Assembly (NCBI GenBank): GCA_002428965.1
Contig: DIYI01000018.1
Span: forward strand, 175,940 to 239,939
Reading direction: 5' to 3'
DNA length: 64,000 nucleotides
Source of the DNA: Jejuia sp. UBA6058
GTDB taxonomy: Bacteria; Bacteroidota; Bacteroidia; Flavobacteriales; Flavobacteriaceae
In this document: one piece after another, positions 34,545 through 42,855 of the stretch
Numbering within the stretch: position 1 is the stretch's first letter
Layout: every line of letters starts with the position of its first letter
Notes under the pieces: model-generated
Database searches by the model: none
Seen by the model: only the letters and a program-made list of their open reading frames with translations
What the model was told of the DNA's origin: nothing
Made by a program: the position numbers and the translations under genes

Positions 34545-36445
34545 GTTTACATCCTATAAATATTCTAGAAAAATATTGGAATTTTACCTCCTTCCGTGGC
34601 CAACAAGAGTCCATAATAAAGGCTGCTTTAAATGGCGAAGATGTTTTTGCATTAATGCCAACTGGTGGTGGAAAATCAATTTGTTTTCAAATTCCTGCTT
34701 TAATTAAGGATGGTATTTGTATTGTAATTTCACCTTTAATTGCTCTGATGAAAGACCAAGTTCAAAACCTGAACCAGAGACATATTAAGGCTATGGCGAT
34801 TACTAGTGATATATCTAAAAGTGAGCTGGATACCATGCTGGATAATTGCATTTATGGCAATTATAAGTTTTTATACTTATCACCAGAGAGACTACAGCAA
34901 GAATTAGTTCAAGATCGTATCAAACAAATGCATGTGAATCTTATTGCTGTTGATGAAGCACATTGTATTTCTCAATGGGGTAATGATTTTAGACCAGCCT
35001 ATTCCAATATTTTAAAATTGAGACAACTTCAACCTTCAGTAAATGTTATAGCTTTAACTGCAACTGCTAAACCCGAAGTAGTAAATGATATTGTAGACCA
35101 GCTTGATTTTATTCAACCTAAAATATTTAAACAGTCTTTTTTTAGAGAGAATTTAAGTTATTTCGTACTTAATGAGGAGGATAAGTATTATAAACTTGAA
35201 AGAATACTAACTAAATACAAGGGCAGTTCTATTGTGTACGTTAGAAATAGACGCGCCACGATTGAAGTGACCCAAATTCTAGAGAAAAACAAGATTGGTG
35301 CAACATTTTATCATGGCGGTCTAAATAACAAGCATAAGAGTGATAATATGAAGGCTTGGATGCAAGACCAAAAACAGGTTATGGTAGCTACAAATGCCTT
35401 TGGAATGGGTATTGATAAGGCAGATGTAAAAACAGTTATTCATCTAAATTTACCCGAAAGTTTGGAGAGTTATTTTCAAGAAGCAGGTCGCGCTGGAAGA
35501 AATGGAGATAAGGCTTACGCTGTTATTTTAAAGAATAAAAATGATGAGATCTTGGTTAAGAATCAGTTTTTAAAAGTTCTTCCAGAAGTCGCAATGGTAA
35601 AATTAGTTTATAGGAAGTTATGCAACTATTTTCAAATTCCATATGGCGAAGGTGAAAATAGCACTTACAGTTTCAATTTTAATGCTTTTTCCAAGACCTA
35701 TAACTTTAATACAATTTTATGCTACAACGCTCTTTTAATTCTTGATAGAAATAGTATTATTAGCTTGAGTAATAGGTTTAAAAACAAAGTCCTAATTCAA
35801 TTTCTTTCTAATAATGATTCTATTTTTAATTATATAGAAAAGCACTCTGAAAGTGCACCCGTAATAAAATCTATACTTCGATCCTACGGAGGAGTTTTTG
35901 ATTTTGAAACTGAAATTAGTACCATTAAAATGGCAGCCAAAGCTGGTGTAGAAGAATTTGAACTTATTCAAATTTTAGATCAGCTATATAAAGATGAAAT
36001 TATTGAATTAAATATATCTAAAACTGATGCTCAGGTAACATTTATTGTTCCTAGAGAAGATGATAGAACAATCAACAAAATTGCGTCAATAATTACGCAA
36101 CAAAATACTCTAAAAAAAGAACAGGTAAAGGCGGTAACTAATTACATTAATAATGACGATGTTTGCAAGAGTATGCAACTGTTAGCGTATTTTGGTGAAA
36201 GAAACACTAAGCCTTGTGGCATATGCTCTGTGTGTGTTTCAAATTCAAAAAAAGCGTCTTTAAATACTGAAGAAATAAGAAAAAAGGTTATCGAGATATT
36301 AGAATCAGGCGAAAAATCTTCTAGAACCCTTACAGAATTAATTGGCTGTTCTTCAAACCAAACAACAGATGTTTTAAAGCAGCTTTTAGAACATGATATT
36401 ATTAGAATTACAAAAACAAATACATATAAATTGAGTCATTTATGA
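34541..36445 (+). CDS. recQ: ATP-dependent DNA helicase RecQ
   Basis: A 634-residue superfamily 2 helicase. It begins with the Q-motif region FRGQQESII, then Walker A MPTGGGKS, DEAHCISQWGNDFRP, ALTATA, YVRNRRATIEV, ATNAFGMGIDKADVKTVIHLNLP and EAGRAGRNG. The RecQ-C zinc-binding cluster is near residues 540-575 (CKSMQLLAYFGE, then CGICSVC). A winged-helix part ends the protein, with no clear HRDC domain. The GTG start overlaps the ATPase gene by 4 bases and its TGA overlaps the ATG of fmt. It unwinds DNA in recombination and repair. Confidence 0.93.
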   Translation: MSLHPINILEKYWNFTSFRGQQESIIKAALNGEDVFALMPTGGGKSICFQIPALIKDGICIVISPLIALMKDQVQNLNQRHIKAMAITSDISKSELDTMLDNCIYGNYKFLYLSPERLQQELVQDRIKQMHVNLIAVDEAHCISQWGNDFRPAYSNILKLRQLQPSVNVIALTATAKPEVVNDIVDQLDFIQPKIFKQSFFRENLSYFVLNEEDKYYKLERILTKYKGSSIVYVRNRRATIEVTQILEKNKIGATFYHGGLNNKHKSDNMKAWMQDQKQVMVATNAFGMGIDKADVKTVIHLNLPESLESYFQEAGRAGRNGDKAYAVILKNKNDEILVKNQFLKVLPEVAMVKLVYRKLCNYFQIPYGEGENSTYSFNFNAFSKTYNFNTILCYNALLILDRNSIISLSNRFKNKVLIQFLSNNDSIFNYIEKHSESAPVIKSILRSYGGVFDFETEISTIKMAAKAGVEEFELIQILDQLYKDEIIELNISKTDAQVTFIVPREDDRTINKIASIITQQNTLKKEQVKAVTNYINNDDVCKSMQLLAYFGERNTKPCGICSVCVSNSKKASLNTEEIRKKVIEILESGEKSSRTLTELIGCSSNQTTDVLKQLLEHDIIRITKTNTYKLSHL

Positions 36446-37392
36446 AAAGAGATTTAAGAATTGTTTTTATGGGAACACCAGATTTCGCGGTTGAGACTTT
36501 AAAGAATTTGTTAGAAGCCAATTACAATATTGTGGGTGTGATAACTGCGCCAGACAAACCCGCTGGAAGAGGAAGAAAGCTTAATGCAAGTGCAGTTAAA
36601 AAGTATGCAAAATCAAAAGAATTACATATACTACAGCCCACAAACTTAAAAAGTGAATCATTTATTGGTGAACTGAAAGCACTAAATGCAAACCTGCAAA
36701 TTATAGTCGCCTTTAGAATGCTACCAAAAGTTGTGTGGCAGATGCCAGAATACGGAACATTTAACCTTCATGCCTCTCTCCTACCAAATTACAGAGGAGC
36801 AGCACCTATAAATTGGGCAATTATTAATGGTGAAGTAACCACTGGAGTTACAACTTTTTTTATTGATGAAAAAATTGACACTGGCGCTATAATAGATTGG
36901 GAAGATATTATAATTGAAGCCGATGAAAATGCAGGCAGTCTTCATAATAAATTGATGAATTTAGGCAGTGCACTTGTCCTTAAAACAGTAAAAAGAATTG
37001 AGTCTGGCGATATTGAAACTACAATTCAACCAGAAATACCTAATGTTAAAACGGCATACAAGTTAAATAGGGAAAATTGTAAAATAGATTGGAACGCCTC
37101 AATAGATGAGATATACAACTTGATAAGAGGTTTAAGTCCTTACCCTGCAGCATGGTGCGAGCTCGTTAATGATTCTACCAATTTTGATATCAAAATATAC
37201 GAGGCCAAAAAGGAAATAATGTCTCATAATAAGGATATAGGTACTATTATAACTTCTAAAAAAGAAATAAAAGTGGCTGTGGCTCAGGGGTATTTAAACA
37301 TTACCAAGATTAAACTACCAGGTAAGAAACTAATGGATGCGAACGCGTTACTAAATGGATATCAATTTCACCAAGAGGCAAAAATGCGCTAA
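36442..37392 (+). CDS. fmt: Methionyl-tRNA formyltransferase
   Basis: A 316-residue enzyme that formylates initiator Met-tRNA. Conserved motifs are RIVFMGTPDFAVETL at the N-terminus, APDKPAGRGRKL, NLHASLLPNYRGAAPINWAIINGE (catalytic Asn-His...Asp class) and TGVTTFFIDEKIDTG. The C-terminal tRNA-binding domain begins near residue 205. It is translationally coupled (ATGA) to recQ. The length is normal. Confidence 0.96.
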   Translation: MKRDLRIVFMGTPDFAVETLKNLLEANYNIVGVITAPDKPAGRGRKLNASAVKKYAKSKELHILQPTNLKSESFIGELKALNANLQIIVAFRMLPKVVWQMPEYGTFNLHASLLPNYRGAAPINWAIINGEVTTGVTTFFIDEKIDTGAIIDWEDIIIEADENAGSLHNKLMNLGSALVLKTVKRIESGDIETTIQPEIPNVKTAYKLNRENCKIDWNASIDEIYNLIRGLSPYPAAWCELVNDSTNFDIKIYEAKKEIMSHNKDIGTIITSKKEIKVAVAQGYLNITKIKLPGKKLMDANALLNGYQFHQEAKMR

Positions 37393-37582
37393 TCCCTTAG
37401 TATTACTCATTTCAGCAAAATATCGTTAAAATACATACTCGTTGTTAACAAATGCTATAAGTTATCAACAAAACCTCGTATTTCCCTTGCTATTACTTGC
37501 ATGGATGCATAATCCGTATAAATTTGTATAAGGATTTAACTTTTAACGTTTAACCAATTTATTAATAATTAAATATTACATT

Positions 37583-37855
37583 ATGAACAAAACAGATTTA
37601 ATCGATGCTATGGCGGAACATGCAGGAATTACTAAAGCTGCTGCTAAAAAGGCATTAGAATGTGCTCTTATTGAAATTGAAGGTGCTTTACAAAAAGGAA
37701 ACAGAGTATCTTTAGTAGGATTCGGTTCTTGGTCAGTTTCAAAAAGATCTGCAAGAGAAGGAAGAAACCCTCAAACTGGTGAGACTATTAAAATCAAAGC
37801 TAAAAATGTTGTTAAGTTTAAAGCTGGATCAGATTTATCAAGCGCTGTAAACTAA
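37583..37855 (+). CDS. hup: HU-type histone-like DNA-binding protein
   Basis: A 90-residue HU protein. NKTDLIDAMAEHAGITKAAAKKAL is the helical dimer core and GFGSWSVSKRSAREGRNPQTGETI is the β-arm with the DNA-intercalating Pro at NPQTG. It is a highly expressed nucleoid protein, consistent with its own terminator and a 190-base upstream gap. Confidence 0.95.
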   Translation: MNKTDLIDAMAEHAGITKAAAKKALECALIEIEGALQKGNRVSLVGFGSWSVSKRSAREGRNPQTGETIKIKAKNVVKFKAGSDLSSAVN

Positions 37856-37876
37856 TTATAAGTTTCAGAATGAAAT

Positions 37877-37909
37877 AAAAAATGTCTTCCAGTTTGGGAG
37901 ACATTTTTT
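37877..37909 (+). terminator. Terminator of the HU gene
   Basis: AAAAAATGTCTTCC pairs with GGGAGACATTTTTT (one G-U pair) around AGTTT, followed by a run of eight T residues. A strong intrinsic terminator. Confidence 0.88.
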
Positions 37910-37978
37910 TTATGCTGCTATCAAAAGTTGCATTTGTTATAAATTAATAGTAGATTTAATTACTAAAATGTTTGAAAC

Positions 37979-38539
37979 ATGACGAGCACAACACCCAAAA
38001 AAGGTGATTTGTTAATAGCAGAACCAGCCATAATTGGAGATGTTTCTTTTAACCGCTCCATTGTTTTACTTGCAGACCATACTCAGGAAGGCTCCATAGG
38101 TTTTATTTTAAACAAACCTTTGGATTATACCATAAAAGATTTAATCCCAGAAGTTGAAGCCACATTTAAAGTTTATAATGGTGGACCTGTTGAACAAGAC
38201 AATCTCTATTTTATTCATAAAATTCCAGAATTAATACCTAATAGTATTGAAATATCACTAGGGATTTATTGGGGTGGCGATTTCAGTAAAGTGGCCGAAC
38301 TTATTGCCAATAATACCATTCAAGAAAATGATATTCGCTTCTTTCTTGGGTATTCTGGTTGGGATGCCAATCAGTTAGAGGATGAGCTAAAAGGTAACTC
38401 ATGGCTTGTTTCGGAAAATGTCTACGAAAAAAACATTATAGAAAAGCACTACGAATCTTTCTGGAAAGAAAAAATGTTAGAACTTGGCGGAGAATACAGC
38501 ATTTGGTCTAATGCTCCTGAAAACCCAAATTATAATTAA
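37979..38539 (+). CDS. YqgE/AlgH family protein
   Basis: A 186-residue protein with the YqgE/AlgH (DUF179) fold: KGDLLIAEPAIIGDVSFNRSIVLLADH at the start, GSIGFILNKPL, NGGPVEQDNLYFIH and FFLGYSGWDANQLEDEL. The family is conserved and soluble, and its function is unclear. It converges on, and overlaps by 4 bases, the class IV aminotransferase gene. Confidence 0.92.
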   Translation: MTSTTPKKGDLLIAEPAIIGDVSFNRSIVLLADHTQEGSIGFILNKPLDYTIKDLIPEVEATFKVYNGGPVEQDNLYFIHKIPELIPNSIEISLGIYWGGDFSKVAELIANNTIQENDIRFFLGYSGWDANQLEDELKGNSWLVSENVYEKNIIEKHYESFWKEKMLELGGEYSIWSNAPENPNYN

Positions 38540-39378
38540 GCTAATCTTACTTCAACATTAAGTTTGTCCAATAGTCTTTTGGCTAACTCGCTATTATATA
38601 CTTTCTTTCTGTATTTTGAAATAGGCTGTATTCCCTGAATAGCATTGGTTATAAAAAGTTCATCTGCTTTTTGAAGTTCAAACGGAGATATGGAAGCTTC
38701 TTCAATTTTTAATTCAGGTAACGTCTTCGCTATTCGTAAAACTTGGGTTCGCATTATACCTTTTAAACATCCATCAGATAGTGGTGGTGTTTTTATGACG
38801 TTGTCCTTTACCAAAAATAAGTTCCCATTTAGGGCTTCAACCACTTTTTTATCGGTATTTAAGAGCAGGCAATTCTGTAATTCATTTTCATTGGCATAAA
38901 TACTCCCAATAACGTTAATTGCCTTATTATTAGATTTTAAGGTAGATAATAATGTAGGTGCTACGTAATAATCTTTAAACAGGTCTACTTCATAGATAGT
39001 ATCACTAAACTCAAAAACGGCATTATCGAGAGGCTTTACACTTATATTATAGCCAACCGAATTTTGAGAGGGCAAATACAGTCCTCCTTCATTTCTATGC
39101 ACTAATAACTTTACTCTGGCACTTTCATTCTGAAGTTGATTTGCATTCAGGGTTGCATGTATTTGAGACTCTAAAAATTCCATCGTAAAATTCATGGGAA
39201 TTTCCATCCTCATAATACGCATTGAAGCCATTAGTCTAAAATAATGATCTTCCCAAAAAAGTACTTTCCCATTAGAAACTTTAATAGTCTCAAAAAGAGC
39301 ATCACCATAAGCATATCCTCTATTATTTATAGAAATTGGAGTACTATCATCTAAGATGTTTCCGTTAAAATTTGTCAT
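38536..39378 (-). CDS. Class IV aminotransferase (PabC/IlvE-like)
   Basis: A 280-residue PLP enzyme of fold type IV. NRGYAYGDALFETIKV, LRIMRMEIP, TLKSNNKAINVIGSIYANENE (with the PLP-binding region) and LFITNAIQGIQPI are typical. The members include 4-amino-4-deoxychorismate lyase (PabC), branched-chain and D-amino acid aminotransferases. The size and the ADELFITNA segment favour a PabC-like enzyme, but no pab genes are close, so the substrate is open. Confidence 0.85.
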   Translation of the reverse strand: MTNFNGNILDDSTPISINNRGYAYGDALFETIKVSNGKVLFWEDHYFRLMASMRIMRMEIPMNFTMEFLESQIHATLNANQLQNESARVKLLVHRNEGGLYLPSQNSVGYNISVKPLDNAVFEFSDTIYEVDLFKDYYVAPTLLSTLKSNNKAINVIGSIYANENELQNCLLLNTDKKVVEALNGNLFLVKDNVIKTPPLSDGCLKGIMRTQVLRIAKTLPELKIEEASISPFELQKADELFITNAIQGIQPISKYRKKVYNSELAKRLLDKLNVEVRLA

Positions 39379-39437
39379 AAAAAAATCCGCAATCTTAAAT
39401 TTTTAAGCGCGGACAAAGATAAGGTTAAAATAATTTT

Positions 39438-39830
39438 TTACGCAGATCCTAGTACCTGTTTTAAATCTGAAATTTGATTTTCCCAAAGCATTTTGGCTTC
39501 GTCAATTTCATCGTCTTCTGCAAAATCAGTAACTATAAGCGAAACATCTTTAGTGATTTCATCCACTTGAATTCTTATTTCAAAATAACAAGATAAATCA
39601 TCCTCTTCATCAGCCAACCATCTAAATTTTATACGCTCGCCACTTTTTTTACTTAATAGCTTCGCCTGTTCTTCGCTGTCATCCCAAATAAAAGTAAATA
39701 ATTCGCCTCTAGAGTTTACATTATCAGAGAACCACTCTTGTAAACCAGAAGGCGTAGAAATATATTGATACAACAATTGTGGTGATGCATGAATAGGAAA
39801 CTCTATTTCGAATTTAATTTTATCCTCCAT
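39438..39830 (-). CDS. START-like domain protein (AHSA1/SRPBCC superfamily)
   Basis: A 130-residue soluble helix-grip protein. KFEIEFPIHASPQLLYQYISTPSGLQEWF and a late EAKMLWENQISDLKQVLG helix are typical of the START-like family found throughout Bacteroidota. It should bind a hydrophobic ligand or act as a small chaperone-like protein. The ligand is unknown. The gene lies just upstream of the tRNA gene on the opposite strand. Confidence 0.85.
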   Translation of the reverse strand: MEDKIKFEIEFPIHASPQLLYQYISTPSGLQEWFSDNVNSRGELFTFIWDDSEEQAKLLSKKSGERIKFRWLADEEDDLSCYFEIRIQVDEITKDVSLIVTDFAEDDEIDEAKMLWENQISDLKQVLGSA

Positions 39831-39916
39831 AAATGTCTTTAAATTTAGCGATGCTCAATATATACATTAATTTATTGTTTATGCAATTATTTTGATAATA
39901 TTTTGCCGAGGTAATA

Positions 39917-39947
39917 TTTGCGAACGTAATATTTGTTATTATATTTG
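39917..39947 (+). promoter_or_regulatory. Promoter of tRNA-Met
   Basis: TTTG at 39917-39920, a 19-base spacer and TATATTTG at 39940-39947 are a perfect Bacteroidota promoter. The tRNA begins 13 bases after the -7 element. GTAATATTTG is repeated 15 bases apart (39911 and 39926). Confidence 0.75.
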
Positions 39948-39959
39948 CAACCTCAAAAT

Positions 39960-40033
39960 GGCGAGGTAGCTCAGTTGGTTAGAGCGTCGGATTCATAACC
40001 CGGAGGTCTCGAGTTCAAATCTCGATCTCGCTA
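39960..40033 (+). tRNA. tRNA-Met (anticodon CAT)
   Basis: A 74-base cloverleaf with acceptor GGCGAGG pairing with TCTCGCT (two G-U pairs), D-arm GCTC/GAGC, anticodon loop TTCATAA with CAT at 39994-39996, and a T-arm with loop TTCAAAT. CCA is not encoded. The G1-U72 pair and the lack of three G-C pairs in the anticodon stem argue against initiator tRNA. A CAT anticodon can also mark tRNA-Ile2. Confidence 0.92.
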
Positions 40034-40039
40034 CAAAAT

Positions 40040-40074
40040 AAAAAGCCCAAGGGAATTTTGTCCTTGGGCTTTTT
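40040..40074 (+). terminator. Terminator after tRNA-Met
   Basis: AAAAAGCCCAAGG and CCTTGGGCTTTTT pair perfectly over 13 bp, with T-runs on both strands. It can end both the tRNA transcript and the converging minus-strand polysaccharide operon. Confidence 0.9.
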
Positions 40075-40112
40075 AATTATTTACGTTGGATTATTGATTA
40101 TGTGATTATTTA

Positions 40113-41564
40113 TTATTTGAGCAATGTTCTATTCCAGTACTCTAATAACTCTTTATCTGTAGGTGACTCCGATAAACCGCGTTCCCTCATTTTCTTTTTA
40201 GCGTAATTTTGAGAGCCTTGTTGCCCTTTCAAAATGGTTTCTTCGGGTTCAGGAATTTGATTTTTGTCATAGACTTTTAAGTTTTCTTGTAGCACTGATT
40301 TCAATTTGTTAAAATCAGCCATATAATTTTCATTACTTGCTAGATTATTGAATTCATTAGGGTCATTATCTAAATCATAAAATTCAAACTCTGGTCTAGT
40401 CTTAGCCATAAATTGATTGAATGGCGCTTTCAACTCTCCTTTTTTATGTAACACCCTATACAATGTAAATGCAGGATATTCACTGCGCTTATAACTGGAT
40501 AGTTGCATATAGGGCCTTTCTGGTTCTTGATTCCAAATTAGTTTGTAACGTCCATCTGTAATACTTCTCATGTTATCTGCCGCATCACCTGCTCTTCCCC
40601 GAAAACCTAACGCATAATCTCTTTTTTCTTGCGCATCACCAATAAAAACTTTTCCATGCAATTTATGTTTTGATTCTATACCCGCTAGTTTTAAAGTTGT
40701 AGCTGTTACATCAACCAAACTCACTAGTCTATTATCAATATCATCGGCTTCTAAATACTTCGGATATCTCACAATTAAAGGAATTTGCAATCCGCCTTCA
40801 TATAAAAATTGCTTATCTCTTAAGTGCGGACGCCCGTGATCTCCAAAAAAGAAAACTATGGTATTACTTGTAAGACCTTCATCTTCTAAACGTTGCATTA
40901 CCCAACCTACAATATCGTCACATCTTTGCACAGACTCCAAATAAAGCGCCCAATCTGCTTTTAGCAAGGGATGTTCTGGATAACACCCAGGAAGCTCGAC
41001 TGTTTCTGGATTTATAGGCTCGGTTTCGTCTTTTACAAAAGCTCTGTGCGGATATTTAATTTGTACTTGGGCAAAAAATGGTTGGCCTGCTGCTCGTTCG
41101 CTCCAATCTTTTCCATCATATTTAATATCCGGAATAAAATTATAATCTCGCTTTCCGGGCTTTTTATGATAGTCCTTACCGCTGCCATTGGTAATAAAAT
41201 AACCTGCTTTTTTAAAGTATTCTGTAATGGGTTTTATATTATCCGGAAGTTCTGTCATATCAATTGATCTATGGTCTAAACAATTAATAGTTGTTGGATA
41301 CATACCCGTAATTAAAGACGACCGGCTTGTCGAGCAAATGGGCGCATTGGCATAGGCGTTTGTGTATAACTTACCTTCTTTTGCCAATTTATCAATATGC
41401 GGGGTTTTTACATCAGGGTTTCCATAGCATGCCAATTCTCGACCTAAATCATCAGCGTTAATCCAGATTATGTTTGGACGTTCAACCTCTTTTTCTTTAT
41501 TTACCTTTTTACAGCCGAAGAAGAGAAACAAAAGCCCTAAAAAAATAGTTGTTATAAACCTCAT
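40113..41564 (-). CDS. Family S1 sulfatase lipoprotein (CSTSR active site)
   Basis: A 483-residue sulfatase with a lipoprotein signal (LFFGC). Metal-binding NIIWINADDLG (residues 31-41) and the formylglycine region CSTSRSSLITG (Cys77-Arg81) are clear. GDHGRPH and a C-terminal FYDLDNDPNEFNNLA are also present. The middle position of the modification motif is Thr rather than the common Pro or Ala. It is the last gene of the seven-gene operon, overlapping the GH117-like gene by ATGA. It should remove sulfate from a galactan oligosaccharide in the periplasm or at the surface. An unlinked formylglycine-generating enzyme is needed. Confidence 0.88.
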   Translation of the reverse strand: MRFITTIFLGLLFLFFGCKKVNKEKEVERPNIIWINADDLGRELACYGNPDVKTPHIDKLAKEGKLYTNAYANAPICSTSRSSLITGMYPTTINCLDHRSIDMTELPDNIKPITEYFKKAGYFITNGSGKDYHKKPGKRDYNFIPDIKYDGKDWSERAAGQPFFAQVQIKYPHRAFVKDETEPINPETVELPGCYPEHPLLKADWALYLESVQRCDDIVGWVMQRLEDEGLTSNTIVFFFGDHGRPHLRDKQFLYEGGLQIPLIVRYPKYLEADDIDNRLVSLVDVTATTLKLAGIESKHKLHGKVFIGDAQEKRDYALGFRGRAGDAADNMRSITDGRYKLIWNQEPERPYMQLSSYKRSEYPAFTLYRVLHKKGELKAPFNQFMAKTRPEFEFYDLDNDPNEFNNLASNENYMADFNKLKSVLQENLKVYDKNQIPEPEETILKGQQGSQNYAKKKMRERGLSESPTDKELLEYWNRTLLK

Positions 41565-42844
41565 TCGTTGTTAATCAATGCTTCGTTCGCTTTTGTTATT
41601 CTTTCCCTTTGCTTTTTATTTAAACCCTGCCGGTAATAAACATCCAGATCATGACGCACTCCTGTGTGTTTCATATCTGGGTCGTCAACATCCAGACTCA
41701 AATCGCAATCAAAACGCACCAAAACAGAGTGTTGATTCACTCCATATTTTCCTGCATTCACAAAATGGGACATTCCCCAAGTAATACCACGACCATATTT
41801 AGTATCCGTAAAAGCATCAGGCACAAACGGACCAGTTGCTACAGGTACCAATTCGCAAATAGAAGCTATCTCAAAATTCACCCAATCTTCGGCATATTGA
41901 ATAGTAAAATGCTCGGTTCCATCTTTAGCTACTATAGCTCCTAAACCTTCTTTAAACGGGAAAAGCGTGACTTCATGCCCCGAACTTGTAACCGGATTAA
42001 GAGGGTGCTTTTCAAATGGCCCTAACGGATTTTCTCCTGTTACCAAACCTCCGCCTACCCAAACTGGATTTGGTCTGTTAAAAGCAGATTTGTAATAAAT
42101 ATAAATTTTGCCATCATGCACTAATGGATACGGATCATGAATGGCATACTGATCCCATGAACCTTTGGGGCCATTCTCTATTACAATTTTACCAGCTGGA
42201 GTCCAAGGACCATCTGGAGAATCTGCATACGAAGCCGTTACGGGGCAATAATCCCCACGCTTTCCGCTGGCTTCCATAAAACCTTGATAATATAAATAAT
42301 ATTTACCCTTCCATTTTAAAATATCCGTTGTAGTAACCGAACGCCAACCCACTTCAGGTTTTGGAGGTCTGGGTATAGCAATACCCTGCTCTTCCCAAGT
42401 AAAACCGTCTTTACTTGTGGCATACCAGATTTCGGATAAATCCCAATCTGTAGATGGTATGGTATCGTTACTTTTTTCAGCATTCCTAGCACCTACTGGA
42501 ATTACTGGAGTATTACGCTTTGTATACCAAACGTAATATTTGCTATTTTCGAAAATAACTTTTGAAGGGTCTCTTCTAGAAATAGTACCATCATGACCAT
42601 TATAATCAAACCCTTTAAGTTCAGTATACTTAAAGTTCGTATATAATTCATTATTCCGAGGGTGTATATTGCTATAGTGATTGAAACTTCTATCCATTGC
42701 AGCACTTAAGGTTCTATTTTTAGTGCTGTCTGTAATGGTATAAGGAAAAAGTGCATCGTCTTTCTGATGTGTTGCTGCCTCCTTTGGTGCATTCTTACAT
42801 CCAAGCATGATTAAAATAGTCAATAGACAAATGATATATTTCAT
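41561..42844 (-). CDS. GH117-like glycoside hydrolase lipoprotein (3,6-anhydro-L-galactosidase type)
   Basis: A 427-residue five-bladed β-propeller enzyme with a lipoprotein signal (LIMLGC). NFKYTELKGFDY, GTISRRDPSKVIF, YYVWYTKR, AIHDPYPLV and SSGHEVTLFPF are hallmarks of GH117, which releases 3,6-anhydro-L-galactose from the non-reducing end of neoagaro-oligosaccharides. The Asp in RRDPS, the Asp in HDPYP and the His-Glu of GHEVT are candidate catalytic or metal residues. The gene is between two GH2-type/sulfatase genes, 11 bases after the small GH2. Other GH117 clades act on other anhydro-sugars, so specificity is inferred. Confidence 0.78.
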   Translation of the reverse strand: MKYIICLLTILIMLGCKNAPKEAATHQKDDALFPYTITDSTKNRTLSAAMDRSFNHYSNIHPRNNELYTNFKYTELKGFDYNGHDGTISRRDPSKVIFENSKYYVWYTKRNTPVIPVGARNAEKSNDTIPSTDWDLSEIWYATSKDGFTWEEQGIAIPRPPKPEVGWRSVTTTDILKWKGKYYLYYQGFMEASGKRGDYCPVTASYADSPDGPWTPAGKIVIENGPKGSWDQYAIHDPYPLVHDGKIYIYYKSAFNRPNPVWVGGGLVTGENPLGPFEKHPLNPVTSSGHEVTLFPFKEGLGAIVAKDGTEHFTIQYAEDWVNFEIASICELVPVATGPFVPDAFTDTKYGRGITWGMSHFVNAGKYGVNQHSVLVRFDCDLSLDVDDPDMKHTGVRHDLDVYYRQGLNKKQRERITKANEALINNE

Positions 42845-42855
42845 TACTTCAAGTT

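Noticed and set aside
39960..40033. tRNA gene as an attachment site for an integrated element carrying the galactan operon
   Set aside because: No integrase or direct repeat of the tRNA 3' end was found downstream.
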